From an uncultured Paracoccaceae bacterium (GTDB lineage: Bacteria > Pseudomonadota > Alphaproteobacteria > Rhodobacterales > Rhodobacteraceae), in the NCBI GenBank assembly GCA_938002605.1, contig CALLAF010000045.1, positions 1 to 38,492 on the forward strand: a stretch of DNA of 38,492 nt, read 5' to 3'. Position numbers and translations under genes: made by a program. Shown in pieces: positions 25,505 through 35,079 of this stretch (positions are counted from its first letter, which is position 1; each line of letters opens with the position of its first letter). Below the pieces are notes generated by a model, which had not been told where the DNA came from, did not search any database, and saw only the letters and a list, made by a program, of their open reading frames with translations.

Positions 25505-25909
25505 GTGGCAACCGTTATCTATCATAATCCCAATTGCAGCGCCTCGCGCAATGCACTGGCTGTGATCCGTGCTTCTGGCACTGAACCCGTTGTGGTAAAG
25601 TATCTAGACGCGGGATGGACCAGCGCACAGCTTCTGGACCTTTTTGCCGCAGCCAATGTCACGCCGCGCGACGCCATGCGTACCAAACGCTCCCCTGCCG
25701 CCGACTTGGGCCTGCTTGATGCAGGCGTGACAGATGATCAAATCTTGGATGCGATGGTCATGCATCCCGTTCTGGTCGAACGCCCCTTTGTGCGCAGCCC
25801 TAAGGGCACTGCGCTTTGCCGTCCCCTCTCCAACCTGTTGCCGATCTTAGAAAAACCGCTGACTGCGGCCGTGACAGACAGCGTGGGCAAGGTCATTTTG
25901 CAGCCGTAG
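25505..25909 (+). CDS. ArsC/Spx-family arsenate reductase-like protein
   Basis: A 134-residue thioredoxin-fold protein with YHNPNCSASRNAL at the N-terminus. Cys11 is the catalytic Cys of glutaredoxin-dependent arsenate reductases, and the later HPVLVERPFV contains the conserved Arg pair region. It would reduce arsenate with glutathione and glutaredoxin. The GTG start lies 2 bases after the purF stop, so it is translationally coupled to it. There is no arsB or acr3 nearby; a house-keeping YfgD/ArsC-like role is possible. Confidence 0.88.
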   Translation: MATVIYHNPNCSASRNALAVIRASGTEPVVVKYLDAGWTSAQLLDLFAAANVTPRDAMRTKRSPAADLGLLDAGVTDDQILDAMVMHPVLVERPFVRSPKGTALCRPLSNLLPILEKPLTAAVTDSVGKVILQP

Positions 25910-25996
25910 CTGGCGGTCGCCCCGCTCGCAATGACGTTACGTACAAGGGGTTTCCTTGTCTTTGGCGTTCGGGCATAGCGCTGCGATCATCCTTTT

Positions 25997-26275
25997 ATGA
26001 CACGGTTTTCGAACATGACGACAGACACACCGACCAATGTCGCCGCCTCTGCGACGCTGCCCGATATGCTGAGCCTGCAAAATCTTGCCGTGATCGGCGT
26101 GATGGTGGGGCCAGATGTGCCAGCGGCGCTAATCAGGTCGCGGCGTGGGGATATTGCGCGCGTCACCACGGGCGAAACCGCATTTGGTGTCACCATTGCT
26201 GCGATTGACGCGACCCAGGTCGTGCTGACAGACCGCGCAGGCACCCAGCATGTGCTGATGGTTCCGGGCCGCTAG
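25997..26275 (+). CDS. small beta-rich protein, unknown
   Basis: A 92-residue protein. After a Thr/Ala-rich N-terminus, residues 24-90 read as a compact beta fold (LQNLAVIGVMVGPDVPAALI, then GDIARVTTGETAFGVTI, then TQHVLMVPGR). The pattern of GVM, ALIR, V..GE and a closing basic Pro-Gly resembles the short PilP/GspC-like beta domain, but the resemblance is only by eye. A second ATG at 26015 is an alternative start; neither has a strong ribosome-binding site. It lies between the arsC-like and SDR genes on the same strand. Confidence 0.6.
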   Translation: MTRFSNMTTDTPTNVAASATLPDMLSLQNLAVIGVMVGPDVPAALIRSRRGDIARVTTGETAFGVTIAAIDATQVVLTDRAGTQHVLMVPGR

Positions 26276-26313
26276 GTCTTGACCTTGGGCAGTAATCGCA
26301 GCAAACCGCTTTT

Positions 26314-26955
26314 ATGACAAAAATTGCACTTATCACCGGCGCTTCACGCGGCCTTGGCGCGGCCCTAGCCAAGGCGCTGGCCCCAACCCATCACATCATC
26401 GCCGTCGGCAAAACCGTCGGTGGGCTCGAAGAGCTGGACGATGCCATTCAGGCCGCAGGCGGTCAGGCAACCCTTGCGCCAATGGACATCACCGTTGATG
26501 AGGCCATGCAGCAATTGTGCCGTGGGATTTTTGATCGTTGGGGCAAGCTGGACCTGTGGCTACACACGGCCATTCACGCAGTCCCGCTGGCCCCAACTGG
26601 CCATATCGGCCCTAAAGACTTGGCCAAATCAATGGCCGTGAATATCGAGGCCACAGCACGGCTGATCGCCTATGCAGGCCCGCTCTTGGGTGATACGGGC
26701 AAAGCCGTGTTTTTCGATGACCCCCGCGGCGGCGAACAGTTCTTTGGCTCATACGGGGCTACCAAAGCCGCGCAAATCGCGCTGGCCAAAAGCTGGCAAG
26801 CGGAATCTGTGAAAACCGGACCGAAGGTCGAAATCCTAACGCCAAACCCAATGCCGACAGGCACACGCGCAAGGTTCTACCCCGGCGAAGACCGCGCACC
26901 ATTGGCGAGCATTTCGGATGAGGCCGCAAGGTTGTTGCCCCTCATTCTAGAGTAA
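26314..26955 (+). CDS. short-chain dehydrogenase/reductase
   Basis: A 213-residue SDR. The NAD(P)-binding Rossmann motif TGASRGLGAAL is at residues 8-18 and the catalytic Tyr-x3-Lys is in SYGATKAAQ. The Ser before the Tyr is not in its normal place (FFDDPRGGEQ occupies that loop), and the central NAG motif is replaced by LHTAI, so catalysis may be unusual. The protein is short for the family. Substrate unknown. Confidence 0.85.
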   Translation: MTKIALITGASRGLGAALAKALAPTHHIIAVGKTVGGLEELDDAIQAAGGQATLAPMDITVDEAMQQLCRGIFDRWGKLDLWLHTAIHAVPLAPTGHIGPKDLAKSMAVNIEATARLIAYAGPLLGDTGKAVFFDDPRGGEQFFGSYGATKAAQIALAKSWQAESVKTGPKVEILTPNPMPTGTRARFYPGEDRAPLASISDEAARLLPLILE

Positions 26956-27057
26956 GGCGCGCAGTGCGGCTCATCCAATGATGTAAATCGGAACAATGGC
27001 AGCTGTACGGATAAAGAGGGCATTGGCAACCATACGGCATGGCCCTAGTCTTGTGAG

Positions 27058-27762
27058 ATGAGCAAAGCTGATCTTCCGATCTTTCCAACAGAGAACATGA
27101 CACGCATGCAACGTGGTCGTTGTCATGAACGCTTTATCGATGAAGCACTCAGGCTTACGAAGAACTTGCTGAAAGAGCAAAATCTAAAGCGTAAATCGCG
27201 ATGGTTTTATCGTGTCGATGGTTATTGGTTTTTCAGTGCTTTCGTAACCGCCAACCTTCAGGACGACTGGATGGAGTGTCGCGCAAAAATCGAGGTTACA
27301 GTCAAACCAATGGCACTCGATCTGATCTACTGGCACGCTACCGATCTGGTAGAGAATTGCAAAAAACCTGCTTCGTTCAGGTGCAACGCAGCCTTCATGT
27401 TTGATGGAGATACGTTTCCGGCTCGCTTCGTTCTGGCAGGAAATACTTCACCACCAAAATTTGCAGTGGCTCTTATTCAGGAAACTGCGGACGCTCTTTC
27501 TGTCGCGAAGAACCTACTAGGGCAGCGCAGCTATTCGCAGTTCCTCGAAGACAAAGGCCACGCCAAACTGCAAATCACGAAATACGTCGCTGCTCTGATG
27601 ACGGATGGCCGGATTGATGATGCAGTCCGGAGTATTGAAGAGGAAGCAGAACTTTTCTCAGACCCCTCTGCGAGCGGCTTAAGACAATTCCGAGAATTGA
27701 TCGATACAGGTACTTTGGCGGATATTCTAGCGACAAATACGGGCAGGACCGGTCTGCGTTAG
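27058..27762 (+). CDS. hypothetical protein, accessory islet
   Basis: A 234-residue protein, not recognised. N-terminal 50 residues form a charged helix with FIDEALRLTKNLLKEQNLKRKSR followed by WFYRVDGYWFFSAFV, a layout that recalls DUF4304-type proteins, though this is weak. The middle is beta-rich and the last 80 residues helical. A later ATG at 27097 is an alternative start. No signal peptide or transmembrane segment. It lies alone between the SDR gene and surE with about 100 and 218 bp of non-coding DNA on its sides. Confidence 0.6.
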   Translation: MSKADLPIFPTENMTRMQRGRCHERFIDEALRLTKNLLKEQNLKRKSRWFYRVDGYWFFSAFVTANLQDDWMECRAKIEVTVKPMALDLIYWHATDLVENCKKPASFRCNAAFMFDGDTFPARFVLAGNTSPPKFAVALIQETADALSVAKNLLGQRSYSQFLEDKGHAKLQITKYVAALMTDGRIDDAVRSIEEEAELFSDPSASGLRQFRELIDTGTLADILATNTGRTGLR

Positions 27763-27787
27763 AGGATGTAGATATGGGCTCATTGCA

Positions 27788-27816
27788 GCCGTTCGTTACT
27801 GCGAACGAAAAACGGC
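27788..27816. other. hairpin downstream of the orphan gene
   Basis: Nested inverted repeat: outer GCCGTT/AACGGC with inner CGTTCG/CGAACG alternatives. It begins 26 bp after the stop of the orphan gene. It lacks a T-run; it could end that transcript or be chance. Confidence 0.35.
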
Positions 27817-27980
27817 CTCAACCGTCGACATGATGTGTCGAAACTATCGGCTTCGAAACCACCCCATTTCTGAGTCCTTTTCGCCACACGAGACCACGTG
27901 CCTTATCATCGTTGTCCGCACCGCTTGCCGCCCTCTAAATGCTGGCCTAGGAACGTGTTAAGACACGAAGGGACGGCAGC

Positions 27981-28766
27981 ATGCGCATTCTTATTACCAA
28001 CGACGACGGGATCAACGCGCCAGGCTTGCAGGTGTTGACCAAGATAGCCCATGAGATCGCAGGCGAAGGCGGCGAGGTTTGGACTGTCGCCCCCGCGTTT
28101 GAACAATCGGGTGTGGGCCATTGCATCAGCTACACCCACCCCACCATGATCGCCCAGCTTGAAGACCGTCGCTTTGCCGCCGAAGGGTCACCAGCCGACT
28201 GCGTAATCGCCGGGCTTTACGATGTGATGAAAGATAACCGCCCTGATCTGGTGTTGTCGGGTGTGAACCGGGGCAATAACGCGGCTGAAAACACACTTTA
28301 TTCCGGGACCATCGGCGCCGCGATGGAGGCCGCATTGCAAGGTATTCCTGCAATTGCACTATCGCAATATTTCGGCACAGAGAACGCGCAGCTTCCGGAC
28401 CCGTTCGAAGCAGCGGCAACCCATGGTGCCAGCGTCATCAAAACCTTGCTTGATCCAAACCTGTGGGATCAGGCAAACTATCGGCTTTTTTATAACGTGA
28501 ACTTTCCACCTGTCGCTGCTGCTGACGTCAAAGGCGTGCAAGCTGCCTCACAAGGGTTTCGCAAAGATACCAATTTCACGGCAGAAGCGCAAACATCCCC
28601 AACGGGCCGGAAATTTCTTTGGGTGCGCGGCGGGCCGCAACATACGCCGACCGCACCGGGCACGGATGCCGCAGCGAACCTAGATGGCTATATCTCAGTC
28701 ACACCGATGCGTGCAGACCTGACTGACTATGATATGGTTGCGGAACTTGAGGATATATTCTCGTGA
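27981..28766 (+). CDS. surE: 5'/3'-nucleotidase SurE
   Basis: A 261-residue metal-dependent phosphatase. The N-terminal [15 protein letters not shown] supplies Asp8 and Asp9, with Ser in EQSGVGH and Asn in [18 protein letters not shown] as the other metal-site residues. It dephosphorylates nucleoside monophosphates and is tied to stationary-phase survival. AGGGA precedes the ATG. Its stop overlaps the pcm start by 4 bases, the classical surE-pcm pair. Confidence 0.96.
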   Translation: MRILITNDDGINAPGLQVLTKIAHEIAGEGGEVWTVAPAFEQSGVGHCISYTHPTMIAQLEDRRFAAEGSPADCVIAGLYDVMKDNRPDLVLSGVNRGNNAAENTLYSGTIGAAMEAALQGIPAIALSQYFGTENAQLPDPFEAAATHGASVIKTLLDPNLWDQANYRLFYNVNFPPVAAADVKGVQAASQGFRKDTNFTAEAQTSPTGRKFLWVRGGPQHTPTAPGTDAAANLDGYISVTPMRADLTDYDMVAELEDIFS

Positions 28767-29404
28767 CGTTTGACGCGCCAACCAAGATGCAATTTGTCTA
28801 TGCCTTGCGTAGCAAGGGCGTCACGGATGCGCGCGTTTTGACCGCGATGGAACAGGTGGATCGCGCCGCCTATGTCAAAGGGATTTTTGCCGATCGCGCC
28901 TATGAGGACATGCCGCTGCCAATTGCCAGCGGGCAGACAATCAGCCAGCCCTCGGTCGTTGGGTTGATGACCCAAGCGCTCAATATTGGTTCGCGCGATA
29001 AGGTTTTGGAAATCGGCACCGGGTCAGGCTATCAGGCCGCGATCCTGTCGAAGCTGGCACGCAGGGTCTATACTGTGGAACGCTTCCGCAGCCTTGTGCA
29101 TGCCGCCCGCGCGACATTTGACGAACAAGGCATCAGTAATATCACCAGCCTGACCGCCGACGGCAGCCACGGGTTGCCCGACCAAGCCCCATTTGACCGC
29201 ATCCTTTTGACCGCCGCCGCCGAAGACCCCCCCGGCCCGCTATTGGCGCAATTGCGCGTTGGCGGCGTCATGGTTTTACCTGTTGGGCAGTCCGATGCGG
29301 TGCAAAGCCTGATACGCGTCACGCGGCATGAAACCGGCTATGATTACGACGAATTACGGGCTGTTCGGTTTGTCCCCTTGCTTGAAGGGCTCGGACAAGA
29401 GTAA
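28763..29404 (+). CDS. pcm: protein-L-isoaspartate O-methyltransferase
   Basis: A 213-residue SAM-dependent methyltransferase. The family motif [17 protein letters not shown] is near residue 54 and the SAM-binding [14 protein letters not shown] near 76. It starts the repair of isoaspartyl residues in aged proteins. GTG start overlapping surE. The lipoprotein gene follows after 59 bp. Confidence 0.95.
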   Translation: MTFDAPTKMQFVYALRSKGVTDARVLTAMEQVDRAAYVKGIFADRAYEDMPLPIASGQTISQPSVVGLMTQALNIGSRDKVLEIGTGSGYQAAILSKLARRVYTVERFRSLVHAARATFDEQGISNITSLTADGSHGLPDQAPFDRILLTAAAEDPPGPLLAQLRVGGVMVLPVGQSDAVQSLIRVTRHETGYDYDELRAVRFVPLLEGLGQE

Positions 29405-29463
29405 ACATATGAAAAAGGCACGACCCCAGCAATAAGGGGCGGCTTGGCACAAGGAGCGGTATT

Positions 29464-30624
29464 ATGGCCAATGGGCAACGCACAGTAAGACGAATCTTAA
29501 TGACAGGTGTCGCACTCGCGGCGCTCGCAGCATGCGAAGGTTTTGACGCCGATTTTCGGGACGTCGGTAACGGGTTTGATACCTCAGCCTCTGTTGCGAA
29601 CCTACCGAACCGGCCCCGCCCAGATGATCGGGGCGTGATTTCATATCCGACCTATCAGGTCGTTGTTGCCCGCCAAGATGACACCATTCGCGGGATTGCG
29701 ATCCGACTGGGGATCGATGCGAATGAGCTTGCTGAATATAACGGGATTGAACCTGACGTGATCTTGCGCCGCGATGAAATTATCGCCCTGCCCGGCCGCG
29801 TTGCCGAACCGTCAGCGGCGACGGGGGCGACACAATCCTTTGACGTTGCCGCCGTTGCAACCACAGCGCTTGACCGGGCTGAAGCCTCGGGTGGCGTAAC
29901 CGCAACGCCGCTTGATCCGGCGCCAGCCGCAACGCCAGTGCCTACGGCACCCGCTGGCCCCGAACCCATCCGCCACCAAGTGGTTCGTGGAGAAACCGCC
30001 TATTCAATCTCGCGGCTTTACAATGTGCCGGTGACAACCATCGCCGAATGGAATGGGCTTGATAGCGCCTTCACCATTCGCCAAGGCCAGTATTTGCTTG
30101 TCCCTCAAGGCGGCACGCGCCCGGTCGAAGCCGTCACAGCCCCCGGCGAAGGTACAGCCACCCCAATCCCACCAAGCGCGGAAACGCCCCTGCCGGACGC
30201 CACGCCAACGGCCCCAATCGCCGCGCCAGAAACGCCGGACCTAGGGACACCGGCCCCTGCCCCGGCTGCATCAAACGCGCGTATGGTTCAACCGGTGCCG
30301 GGCAATATCATCCGCGAATACGCGGCTGGTCGGAATGAAGGCATCGATATTGGCGCGGCCGCAGGCACCGACGTTAAAGCGGCAGATGCCGGGAATGTGG
30401 CTGCCGTGACCGCGGATACAAGTGGCGGCTCGGTGGTGGTGATTAAGCACAGCGATGGTTTGCTTACGCTTTATACCCACCTTGATAGTTTGACTGTTGA
30501 AAAGGGCGACAACGTCACACGCGGCCAGACCATTGGTAAGGTCCGCGCAGGTGATCCAAGCTTCTTGCACTTCGAAGTACGTCGCGGATTGCAAAGCGTC
30601 GATCCCGCAAGCTACCTGCCGTAA
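29464..30624 (+). CDS. NlpD-like lipoprotein with two LysM domains and a degenerate LytM (M23) domain
   Basis: A 386-residue protein. The signal peptide ends in a lipobox with lipid-attached Cys24 (ALAALAAC). LysM 1 spans about residues 62-108 and LysM 2 about 163-212, joined by Pro/Thr/Ala-rich linkers. The C-terminal M23 fold (about 280-386) has lost catalytic residues: GRNEGIDIG has Asn where the first zinc His belongs, and FLHFEVR has Phe in place of the first His of HxH. It is therefore probably a non-catalytic amidase activator like NlpD/EnvC, acting on septal peptidoglycan. surE-pcm-nlpD is a classical order. AAGGAG precedes the ATG. Confidence 0.9.
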   Translation: MANGQRTVRRILMTGVALAALAACEGFDADFRDVGNGFDTSASVANLPNRPRPDDRGVISYPTYQVVVARQDDTIRGIAIRLGIDANELAEYNGIEPDVILRRDEIIALPGRVAEPSAATGATQSFDVAAVATTALDRAEASGGVTATPLDPAPAATPVPTAPAGPEPIRHQVVRGETAYSISRLYNVPVTTIAEWNGLDSAFTIRQGQYLLVPQGGTRPVEAVTAPGEGTATPIPPSAETPLPDATPTAPIAAPETPDLGTPAPAPAASNARMVQPVPGNIIREYAAGRNEGIDIGAAAGTDVKAADAGNVAAVTADTSGGSVVVIKHSDGLLTLYTHLDSLTVEKGDNVTRGQTIGKVRAGDPSFLHFEVRRGLQSVDPASYLP

Positions 30625-30637
30625 CCGCGCGTTAAAA

Positions 30638-30665
30638 CGTAGGATGGATCAAGATCCACCTTACG
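30638..30665. repeat. palindrome at the convergent 3' ends of nlpD-like and DUF815 genes
   Basis: CGTAGGATGGATC and GATCCACCTTACG form a near-perfect 13-bp inverted repeat around AA (two mispaired positions). It overlaps the TAA of the DUF815 gene. It may be one copy of a dispersed intergenic palindrome family and could serve as a terminator for both genes. Confidence 0.55.
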
Positions 30666-31503
30666 CCAAGCGCACCCCGTGGCGCCCTGCAAGATCAGTG
30701 AAATACTGCCACGCGACGCGGCCAGACCTGCTGCCGCGTGTGGCCTGCCATTCAATGGCTTCTGCGCGCAGGGTATCATCGTCTATTTCGACACCGTAAG
30801 CATCGCAATAGCCCCGGATCATCGCCAGATAGTCGGTTTGGTCACAAGGATGAAAGCCAAGCCACAGACCAAAGCGATCTGACAGCGATACTTTCTCTTC
30901 AACCGCTTCAGACGGCGAAATCGCTGAAGAGCGTTCGTTTTCGATCATATCACGCGGCATCAAGTGGCGACGGTTCGATGTCGCGTAAAGCACAACATTC
31001 TCGGGCCGCCCTTCGATCCCACCGTCCAGAACCGCCTTTAGCGATTTGTAATGCGCATCATCATGGCCAAAGGACAGATCGTCGCAAAACATGATAAAGC
31101 GCTCGGGCGCGCCGCGTAGCATGTTCAGACAACGACCTATGCTGGGCAGGTCTTCGCGCTGGACCTCGACGACCTTAAGGTTCGGGTAGTCCGCCTGCAA
31201 AGCACCGTGTACGGCCTTCACTAGGCTTGATTTCCCCATGCCGCGTGCGCCCCATAGCAGTGCATTGTTGGCAGGCATCCCAGCTGCAAATTGGGCCGTA
31301 TTGGCCATCAGCGTGTCACGCGACCGGTTCACACCAACCAGCAACTCAACCGGCACCCGGTTGACCCGCGCCACAGGCTCCAAGCGATCCGGGTCGGGCT
31401 GCCATACGAAGGCAGAGGCGACTGAAAAGTCAGGGGCCTCTGCCGGTGGTGGGGACATCCGCTCGAGAGCGTCGGCAATCCGGCGCAGTGATTTCTTACT
31501 CAC
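30661..31503 (-). CDS. DUF815 AAA-type ATPase
   Basis: A 280-residue P-loop ATPase. Walker A is [14 protein letters not shown]; Walker B-like [10 protein letters not shown] follows, and then a sensor-like [10 protein letters not shown]. This is the DUF815 layout of predicted AAA ATPases. Start at GTG 31503 fits the family N-terminus [15 protein letters not shown] and has GAGGA upstream inside tatC; longer frames only add tatC shadow. It overlaps the tatC end by 8 bases, so it is translated with the Tat operon. Function unknown; a link to protein export is inferred only from position. Confidence 0.87.
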   Translation of the reverse strand: MSKKSLRRIADALERMSPPPAEAPDFSVASAFVWQPDPDRLEPVARVNRVPVELLVGVNRSRDTLMANTAQFAAGMPANNALLWGARGMGKSSLVKAVHGALQADYPNLKVVEVQREDLPSIGRCLNMLRGAPERFIMFCDDLSFGHDDAHYKSLKAVLDGGIEGRPENVVLYATSNRRHLMPRDMIENERSSAISPSEAVEEKVSLSDRFGLWLGFHPCDQTDYLAMIRGYCDAYGVEIDDDTLRAEAIEWQATRGSRSGRVAWQYFTDLAGRHGVRLA

Positions 31504-32371
31504 CTTTAACGTCCTCATCTGCGTCGACTGGACCTTCACCGTGGATTTCATCGTCCCACAGCCCTTCGGCACGCAGCTTTGCTTCGCGTTTACGTTCGAC
31601 ACGGGCAACCAATTGGATGGACAATTCATAAAGCCCGTACACCACGACAAACAAAATGACTTGGCTGATGACATCAGGCGGGGTGGCCAGCGCCGCGACG
31701 ATCAAAATGCCGACCATCGCGTATTTGCGGGTGCCGCGCAGACCGCGGGCCGATACCAAACCCGCCTTGCCCATCAGGGTCAAAAGCACGGGCAGCTGGA
31801 AACACAGACCAAAGGCTACGATGAATTTGATAGTCAGGTTCAGGTAAGCCTTTGCAGAGCCCTGGAACAAAATACCGGCAGCTTGCGTAGCGCTATCTGC
31901 CCCGGTCTCAAGCACGCCAGGCTGCTGAAACCCAAGGAAGAACCCGAAAGCCAGCGGTGTAATCACATAGTAAGCAAAGGCTGCGCCCAGAAAGAACATG
32001 AACGGTGAAGCGATCAAAAAGGGTAAGAACGCGCCCTGCTCGCTTTTGTAGAGACCCGGTGCCACGAAGCGCCACATCTGAAAGCTGATGACAGGGAATG
32101 ACAACATCAACCCGCCCAGCAGCGAGATCGAAATCGCAACAAAGAAGCCTTCTTCCAGCGCAATAAATTGCAAATCACAGGCCTGTCCGCGCGATGCCAA
32201 AGCGTCACACAGCGGGTAGGTCAGGAAGTTGAAAACCGGATTCCAGATTGTAAAGCAAATTACCATGCCCACGATAAACGCGAGCAGCGATTTGATCATC
32301 CGTGACCGCAGTTCGGTCAAGTGCTCGATCAATGGTGCGGCGCTATTTTCAATGTCGTCTGTCGCGCTCAT
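31496..32371 (-). CDS. tatC: Sec-independent translocase subunit TatC
   Basis: A 291-residue inner-membrane protein with six transmembrane helices. The N-terminal [17 protein letters not shown] is the conserved TatC signature that binds the twin-Arg signal peptide. The second conserved block is [21 protein letters not shown]. It overlaps the tatB stop by 4 bases (ATGA). The C-terminal tail is long and acidic (ADEDVKGE end). Confidence 0.96.
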   Translation of the reverse strand: MSATDDIENSAAPLIEHLTELRSRMIKSLLAFIVGMVICFTIWNPVFNFLTYPLCDALASRGQACDLQFIALEEGFFVAISISLLGGLMLSFPVISFQMWRFVAPGLYKSEQGAFLPFLIASPFMFFLGAAFAYYVITPLAFGFFLGFQQPGVLETGADSATQAAGILFQGSAKAYLNLTIKFIVAFGLCFQLPVLLTLMGKAGLVSARGLRGTRKYAMVGILIVAALATPPDVISQVILFVVVYGLYELSIQLVARVERKREAKLRAEGLWDDEIHGEGPVDADEDVKGE

Positions 32372-32793
32372 TTGCTATCGCTTTCCGGCGTCTCAGTTGG
32401 CTTTGCCTTGGGTGCCGCTTCGGCCTCCGCTTCGCGCGCTTGGCGTTCAGTTGCGGCCTTGCCCATTGCGTCACTCATCTTTTCTTTCATGGCTTGGCGT
32501 TCGGGCGACAGCGCTGGCTTTTCAGGAGCCTGCGTCATGCCCGTAGCTTCTTTGATCTTATCCACGCCAAATTTCTGCGGGTTGGCTGCGGCACGCACGG
32601 TTTTTTGGATCTCGTTCACGCCTGCCTCATCTGCGGCAGCCTCCATGGCGCGTGAAAATTCGCGCGCCATGCCGCGGGCCTTACCCGTGAATTGCCCCAA
32701 GGTGCGGAACACTCCCGGCAAGTCTTTTGGCCCGATCACAATCAGGGCCACGATGCCAACCAGCACCATTTCGCTCCAGCCTAAACCAAACAT
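32368..32793 (-). CDS. tatB: Sec-independent translocase subunit TatB
   Basis: A 141-residue protein with N-terminal helix [26 protein letters not shown], where the Glu8 and the GP hinge are TatB hallmarks. An amphipathic helix ([18 protein letters not shown]) and a long Ala/Glu/Lys/Pro-rich tail follow. It forms the receptor complex with TatC. It lies 23 bp after tatA. Confidence 0.94.
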   Translation of the reverse strand: MFGLGWSEMVLVGIVALIVIGPKDLPGVFRTLGQFTGKARGMAREFSRAMEAAADEAGVNEIQKTVRAAANPQKFGVDKIKEATGMTQAPEKPALSPERQAMKEKMSDAMGKAATERQAREAEAEAAPKAKPTETPESDSK

Positions 32794-32816
32794 ATAAGCG
32801 CTTCCTTACGGGTGAA

Positions 32817-33029
32817 TTAGGCTTTGTCTTTTTCTTCTTCTGGGGTCACATCGCGCGCAGTTTCGATGCTGTCTTCGATTTCTTGCTTGCCGTCATCAAC
32901 GCCCTTTTTGAACGCAGTGATGCCTTTACCCACTTCGCCCATCAGGCTCGAAATTTTGCCGCGGCCAAACAGGACCAAAACAACGACAGCGATCAGTAGA
33001 AGGCCCGGAAGGCCGATATTGTTAAGCAT
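32817..33029 (-). CDS. tatA: Sec-independent translocase subunit TatA
   Basis: A 70-residue protein: one short transmembrane helix ([13 protein letters not shown]), FGRGK hinge, amphipathic helix ([19 protein letters not shown]) and an acidic tail. It forms the translocation pore with TatBC. A strong GAGGAGA site precedes the ATG. It is the first gene of the leftward operon; the promoter must lie in the 260 bp to its right, where no gene is seen. Confidence 0.95.
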   Translation of the reverse strand: MLNNIGLPGLLLIAVVVLVLFGRGKISSLMGEVGKGITAFKKGVDDGKQEIEDSIETARDVTPEEEKDKA

Positions 33030-33289
33030 GGTAGTCTCCTCTTGCGCGCCACTTGCAGGGTGCGCTTTGCATTCTGTTCTCTAGGCATAGGCCGCATTTT
33101 AAGGCAGGGAAAGCGAAAACAGCAAAATTTCTTCGTAGAAACACCCTTTTTTGCAAGGGGTTTTCGATATTTGTGCCACGAATATGTCAGTTGCCAAAAT
33201 ATTGGCATAACATTGCATCGACGGTTCGACCTCGCAGATGATTCGTCGTAAGTTCATGACATAAACCATAGCTAACCAAGAAAACCCAA

Positions 33290-34348
33290 ATGACGGCCAA
33301 ACAGCTTATCCTCCATATCGGCAGCCCAAAAACAGGGACGACAAGCTTGCAAATGGCGCTGCGCGATTCACGCGCATACCTACGTGATCAGGGCATCGTG
33401 ATGCCCAATGGAGCGTTAATCCAAGGGAACGCGATTAGGGTCGGATACGAAATTTTTGACTTTCAGTCATTTGAATCGGAACATAAAAGCTGGCTCATCG
33501 ACCAAGACCAAAAATCCATCTTAGACGCAAAAGCTGCATGGGATGATCTTGCGATGAAAGCGTTGCGTGATAGCCCCGACAAGGTGTTGATAAGTTCAGA
33601 GCAATTCATGCGACAGTTTTCGCACGCGGCCTATGCCAATGCAAAACAGCGTCTTTGGGATATCGCGCAGGATGTGAAAATAGTCGCTTACCTAGGATCG
33701 CCCGCGAGGCGGTTTTTGTCATTTCATCAACAGAGGCTTAAGGTTGCTGGTGCGGACCTTACCCCACTGCCTCGCGATGTGATGTCGGCACAGATCAACG
33801 GTTTTGTCGAAAATGTATCACCACATGTTGCTTTGCGTGTCTTTGATCGCAGTCAGCTGTTTCAAGGCGATATCGTTGCCGATTTTGTTCATCATCATCT
33901 TCCTAATATCGACGTCAGTAAATTGACACGCAGCCCCAATGAATTGAACACAACGATGTCCGCCGAAGCAATGGCGATCCTCAAGGATTGTCATACTGGA
34001 ACATTAGACTTTAGTTTTCCAGTGGACGTTTTATGGGGCATGCTTGAACAGATCGATTGCATTGTTCCCAATCCCACAAAGCCTGAATTATGTGAAGCGG
34101 CAAGGCAATCTGTCACCAATTGGTACGCCCCTGACCTGATCGCCTTGCGCGATAAACATGACATCGCATTTCCAGATGTCGCATATGAAATTTTGAACCC
34201 AGACGACTATGATCGCGATATTCTAAACTATCGAAGCGTCGAGGATATTTGCGCCGTAGATCAACGCCGCAAATCGCAACTATTACGGCGTCTTAAGATA
34301 CAGACGTCTCTCCCAAGACCGTTGCGCCGTTGGGCCGCAAAATGGTGA
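33290..34348 (+). CDS. sulfotransferase-fold protein (paralog 1)
   Basis: A 352-residue protein. HIGSPKTGTTSLQ at residues 9-21 is the 5'-phosphosulfate-binding loop of PAPS sulfotransferases. The stretch YLGSPARRFLSFHQQRLK near residue 135 fits the 3'-phosphate-binding segment, with the Ser kept. Proteins of this kind in roseobacters are annotated as sulfotransferase family and may sulfate surface glycans or small molecules; the acceptor is unknown. The last third has NWYAPDLIALRDKHDI, shared with the second paralog downstream. The WYL regulator starts 5 bases after the stop. Confidence 0.78.
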   Translation: MTAKQLILHIGSPKTGTTSLQMALRDSRAYLRDQGIVMPNGALIQGNAIRVGYEIFDFQSFESEHKSWLIDQDQKSILDAKAAWDDLAMKALRDSPDKVLISSEQFMRQFSHAAYANAKQRLWDIAQDVKIVAYLGSPARRFLSFHQQRLKVAGADLTPLPRDVMSAQINGFVENVSPHVALRVFDRSQLFQGDIVADFVHHHLPNIDVSKLTRSPNELNTTMSAEAMAILKDCHTGTLDFSFPVDVLWGMLEQIDCIVPNPTKPELCEAARQSVTNWYAPDLIALRDKHDIAFPDVAYEILNPDDYDRDILNYRSVEDICAVDQRRKSQLLRRLKIQTSLPRPLRRWAAKW

Positions 34349-34352
34349 CGTA

Positions 34353-35024
34353 ATGAAACGCGCTGACAGATTAATGCAGATCGTGCAGATCTTACGCGAT
34401 GGTACGCTCCACAAGGCGGCGGATATTTCGGCGGCAGTGGGCGTATCACTGCGCACGATTTACCGCGACATGGAAACATTGGCGGCTTCAGGCGTGCCGA
34501 TCGAGGGCGAACGCGGCATCGGTTACCGCGTCACAGCAGCGATCACCCTCCCCCCGTTGAACCTGACAATGACCGAAGTTGAAGCCTTACATTTGGGTTT
34601 AAGCGCAGTCGGCCAATCCGATGACGCACAATTGTCAAGCGCGGCACTCGCGCTTCTGAGCAAATTAGACGCCGTCATGCCCGAGGATCGATCGCGCGCG
34701 CCCACAGGTTACGGGTTCGCGATTTACCCGTTTGCAGACGCAGCGCGCGGGTTTCAACACCTGCCCGCGATGCGCCAAGCGATCCGCACACGCCAAAAGC
34801 TATCGATTACGATTAACGATGTTGTACGCACGGTACGTCCATTGCAGCTTGATTATTGGGGGCGGCTTTGGACCTGCATTGTTTGGTGCGAAAAGACAAA
34901 AGATTTCAGCGAATTACGGGTTGACCAAATTAGCGAATTGCGCATTTTACCAAGCCTATTCGTAGACGAACATGGGAAATCTTTGGCCGATTTTAACGCT
35001 CAGCGTGTTATTGCTGGAAGTTAA
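34353..35024 (+). CDS. YafY-type HTH/WYL-domain transcriptional regulator
   Basis: A 223-residue regulator. N-terminal HTH_11 (RADRLMQIVQILRDGTLHKAADIS, then VSLRTIYRDMETLAASG) covers residues 1-60; the WYL sensor domain spans about 130-220 (VRPLQLDYWGRLWTCIVWCE and LRVDQISELRIL). The usual WYL triplet is replaced by YWG. WYL proteins bind nucleic acids or nucleotides and control defence, DNA repair and metabolism genes. It is placed between two sulfotransferase-fold paralogs on the same strand, but whether it controls them is unknown. Confidence 0.9.
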   Translation: MKRADRLMQIVQILRDGTLHKAADISAAVGVSLRTIYRDMETLAASGVPIEGERGIGYRVTAAITLPPLNLTMTEVEALHLGLSAVGQSDDAQLSSAALALLSKLDAVMPEDRSRAPTGYGFAIYPFADAARGFQHLPAMRQAIRTRQKLSITINDVVRTVRPLQLDYWGRLWTCIVWCEKTKDFSELRVDQISELRILPSLFVDEHGKSLADFNAQRVIAGS

Positions 35025-35079
35025 CACCCCGTTCGGCCAGACTGTGAGTCGTTAGTAACCTAGTATTTTGGCGTTCCGA

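Noticed and set aside
31238-32008. A 256-codon + strand frame antisense to tatC and the DUF815 gene.
   Set aside because: Shadow of two well-supported genes; low-quality protein composition.
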